Source of the DNA: Negativicutes bacterium UBA1444
Lineage (GTDB): Bacteria; Bacillota; Negativicutes; UBA1444
DNA: 6,430 bases
Reading direction: 5' to 3'
Assembly: GCA_002329525.1 (NCBI GenBank)
Contig: DCTI01000231.1
Span: 19,239-25,668 of the forward strand
The translations under genes were made by a program, and so were the position numbers. The notes under the pieces are model-generated. The model made no database searches, was not told where the DNA came from, and was given only the letters and a program-made list of their open reading frames with translations. This document shows positions 5,234 through 6,430 of this stretch, in pieces (position 1 is the stretch's first letter; each line of letters begins with the position of its first letter).

Positions 5234-5785
5234 CTACAGTTGGTCCCGCAAATGTTCCACACACTGCCGGAACGCCGATTGTATAGCCAATTTGCGATGA
5301 TAGAGCCGGGAGGTTTCCGTCACCGCCGAGTCAGCCGCGATTTTGCGCGCGCGGGATTCAATCCGCAGCGCCCGCGCGTTAATGCTTACTTCGATTTTTT
5401 CCCACTGGACGCTGATATCCTTACCGCGGATGTGGGGCGCGGATACCAGTAAAAAGATCACTTCGTCGAAGGAATTCGACCAGGCAAACTCCAACAACTT
5501 GTCATCGTCGGGAATTGCACCGGGCAACAGGCCCTGCTTGTCGGAAAACCGATCATACATTTGCTGGGGATGGTCGCCGATGACCAAGGTGCAGCGCTCG
5601 GCCGGGAACCGCGGGAGCAGCGATTCCCGGGTGATTTGATAGTAGTCGGTGGTTTGATATTCCGGCGATCCCAGCAGAATTACCGCGATCGTCGGAATTT
5701 TCGGCGGTGCGGCGGCGCTGACGGACGAGCCTGCCCAAAACGTCGCCAGGATCAGTAGGGTAATGCTGCGAATCAAAAACTGCAT
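5234..5785 (-). CDS. Exported protein of unknown function
   Basis: The product has 183 residues and I do not recognise a named family. Residues 1-24 form a signal peptide (one Arg, a hydrophobic LLILATFWAG core, then SVSA before AAPP), so the mature protein is probably periplasmic or surface-exposed; no lipobox Cys is present. The mature part looks alpha/beta: a hydrophobic strand IPTIAVILLGS (30-40), a short helix YYQITRESLLPRF (48-60), a strand CTLVIGD (65-71), a strand DEVIFLLVSA (107-116), a strand region KIEVSINARALRIESR (130-145) and a C-terminal helix HRKLAIQSAFRQCVEHLRDQL (163-183, written as seen). The pattern recalls small exported proteins with a TolB- or CsgG-like nucleotide-free fold in diderm Firmicutes, but that is impression only. 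The start is ATG 5785, with AAAGGAGT (5791-5798) 5 bases before it. The gene is monocistronic with its own terminator. Confidence 0.75.
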   Translation of the reverse strand: MQFLIRSITLLILATFWAGSSVSAAAPPKIPTIAVILLGSPEYQTTDYYQITRESLLPRFPAERCTLVIGDHPQQMYDRFSDKQGLLPGAIPDDDKLLEFAWSNSFDEVIFLLVSAPHIRGKDISVQWEKIEVSINARALRIESRARKIAADSAVTETSRLYHRKLAIQSAFRQCVEHLRDQL

Positions 5786-5918
5786 GGTGCACTCCTTTGT
5801 TGGTCATAATCGTATTCAATGATTTCGACAGAAAAACGGGAATTCCTTGCAACGCCGGCGGCGTCGTCGCCAGGGAATCATCCGTTGGGTTCGGAAAATG
5901 CGGAGAGGATGGGAACGC
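5786..5918. other. Divergent intergenic region between the exported protein and MerR-type genes
   Basis: This 133-bp gap must hold promoters for both directions. The left half is AT-rich and the right half is GC-rich. I see the AAAGGAGT ribosome site of the leftward gene but no convincing -35/-10 pair for either direction, and no clear MerR-style dyad. Confidence 0.4.
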
Positions 5919-6407
5919 ATGAAAGGTGAAGAAGTACTCGCCCGGATGCGCGAGTACGGGATCGCGGCAACACTCAGGACGCTGCAGCGCTACGAGTCGG
6001 CCGGCCTGCTGCCGCCGGCCCGGCGTGGCTGGGGCGATTCCGGGTTCGGCCGGTTTGCGGAATATAGCCCGGCAGCGGTGGCTGAGTTTTACGCGTCTTA
6101 TTCTTTGGTCCATCAGTACCTCTGGAAGGTTCGCTTTGAAGATGTGCCGGTGGTCCGGGAAGCGTCGCTGCGACTGGAACGGAGCATCTGGTCGCGGGAC
6201 GAGCTGCAGGCTTTCATCGGCCAGCATAATGATAAAATGGCGGCAGTCTGGTATTGGCTGGTCAATAAAGCCCGTGTCGAGGAAAAGCAGCCGGCCGATT
6301 CGCGCCTGGGCTTGACCTATGTGCTGCAAAAGGACGGGTCCATGCGCCGGATGATCACCGGCCCGAATGCGGTCAGCCTCGTGCGGTTTGAGATTGCCGT
6401 GCTGTAG
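5919..6407 (+). CDS. MerR-type HTH domain protein
   Basis: The product has 162 residues. Residues 5-60 match a MerR-like winged helix: GIAATLRTLQRYESAGLLPP (14-33) is the recognition-helix and first-wing pattern, followed by a Gly- and Arg-rich wing (35-46) and EYSPAAVAEFYASYSLVH (48-65). The remainder (66-162) lacks the long coiled coil and Cys residues of metal-sensing MerR proteins and has no effector domain I can name. It probably binds DNA as a dimer; the target is unknown, though the divergent exported protein gene (start 5785) is the obvious candidate. The start is ATG 5919, with GAGAGGATGGGA just upstream; an ATG at 5898 in the same frame is possible. Translation upstream of that is an Arg-rich run and unlikely. 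The gene ends 23 bases before the window edge, so the next gene and any operon are not visible. Confidence 0.8.
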   Translation: MKGEEVLARMREYGIAATLRTLQRYESAGLLPPARRGWGDSGFGRFAEYSPAAVAEFYASYSLVHQYLWKVRFEDVPVVREASLRLERSIWSRDELQAFIGQHNDKMAAVWYWLVNKARVEEKQPADSRLGLTYVLQKDGSMRRMITGPNAVSLVRFEIAVL

Positions 6408-6430
6408 GGAATGCCGGCCTGGTCGGAGAG

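Noticed and set aside
5847..5918. 24-residue Arg-rich extension of the MerR-type protein
   Set aside because: No ribosome site lies before it, and the encoded run of Arg residues looks like translated GC-rich intergenic DNA; MerR homology begins at ATG 5919.
5553..6329. 258-codon open frame on the minus strand
   Set aside because: It overlaps the MerR-type gene antisense and the start of the exported protein gene in another frame. Its composition is low-complexity and no family motif is visible.

Overview
This is a compact, moderately GC-rich bacterial segment with eight genes, short AT-rich promoter gaps and strong GGAGG-type ribosome sites. The Shine-Dalgarno strength, the small FeoB-associated-type Cys-rich protein, a Bacillus-like Fur box candidate and the c-di-GMP genes point to a Firmicute. 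An exported alpha/beta protein of a style I associate with diderm Firmicutes makes Negativicutes (Sporomusaceae-like) my best guess. That placement is inference and not proven by any marker gene here. No RNA genes, insertion sequences, phage genes or CRISPR arrays are visible.

Left part (1-1020). A DeoR-family repressor runs leftwards out of the window from a clear sigma70-type promoter. Divergent from it is a 53-residue Cys-rich, single-helix membrane protein with its own near-consensus promoter. A Fur-box-like palindrome overlaps its predicted transcription start, and an intrinsic terminator follows it. A 23-bp near-perfect direct repeat flanks this small gene at a spacing of exactly 200 bp.

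Middle (1076-4385). A rightward gene encodes a GYF_2-type N-terminal domain fused to a bacterial AIM24 (TIGR00266-type) domain. It converges, across an 18-bp perfect terminator hairpin, on a leftward two-gene operon. The first operon gene is a diguanylate cyclase with a Cys-rich PocR-type sensor and an intact GGDEF active site but no RxxD inhibitory site. The second overlaps it by 4 bases (ATGA) and encodes an HD-GYP protein in which a conserved metal-ligand Asp is Asn and a conserved Lys is Leu. One operon would therefore make a c-di-GMP synthase together with a possible hydrolase or a degenerate receptor.

Right part (4502-6430). A YfbR-like 5'-deoxynucleotidase is transcribed divergently from the c-di-GMP operon. 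The gap between them holds an inverted repeat and -10-like elements for both directions. The nucleotidase is convergent with a signal-peptide-bearing protein of unknown function, which has its own terminator. Divergent from that is a MerR-type HTH protein whose gene ends just inside the window.

The strongest leads are the diguanylate cyclase/HD-GYP pair with its active-site changes, and the putatively iron-regulated Cys-rich small protein with its flanking repeats. Most of the rest looks like ordinary chromosomal gene content.
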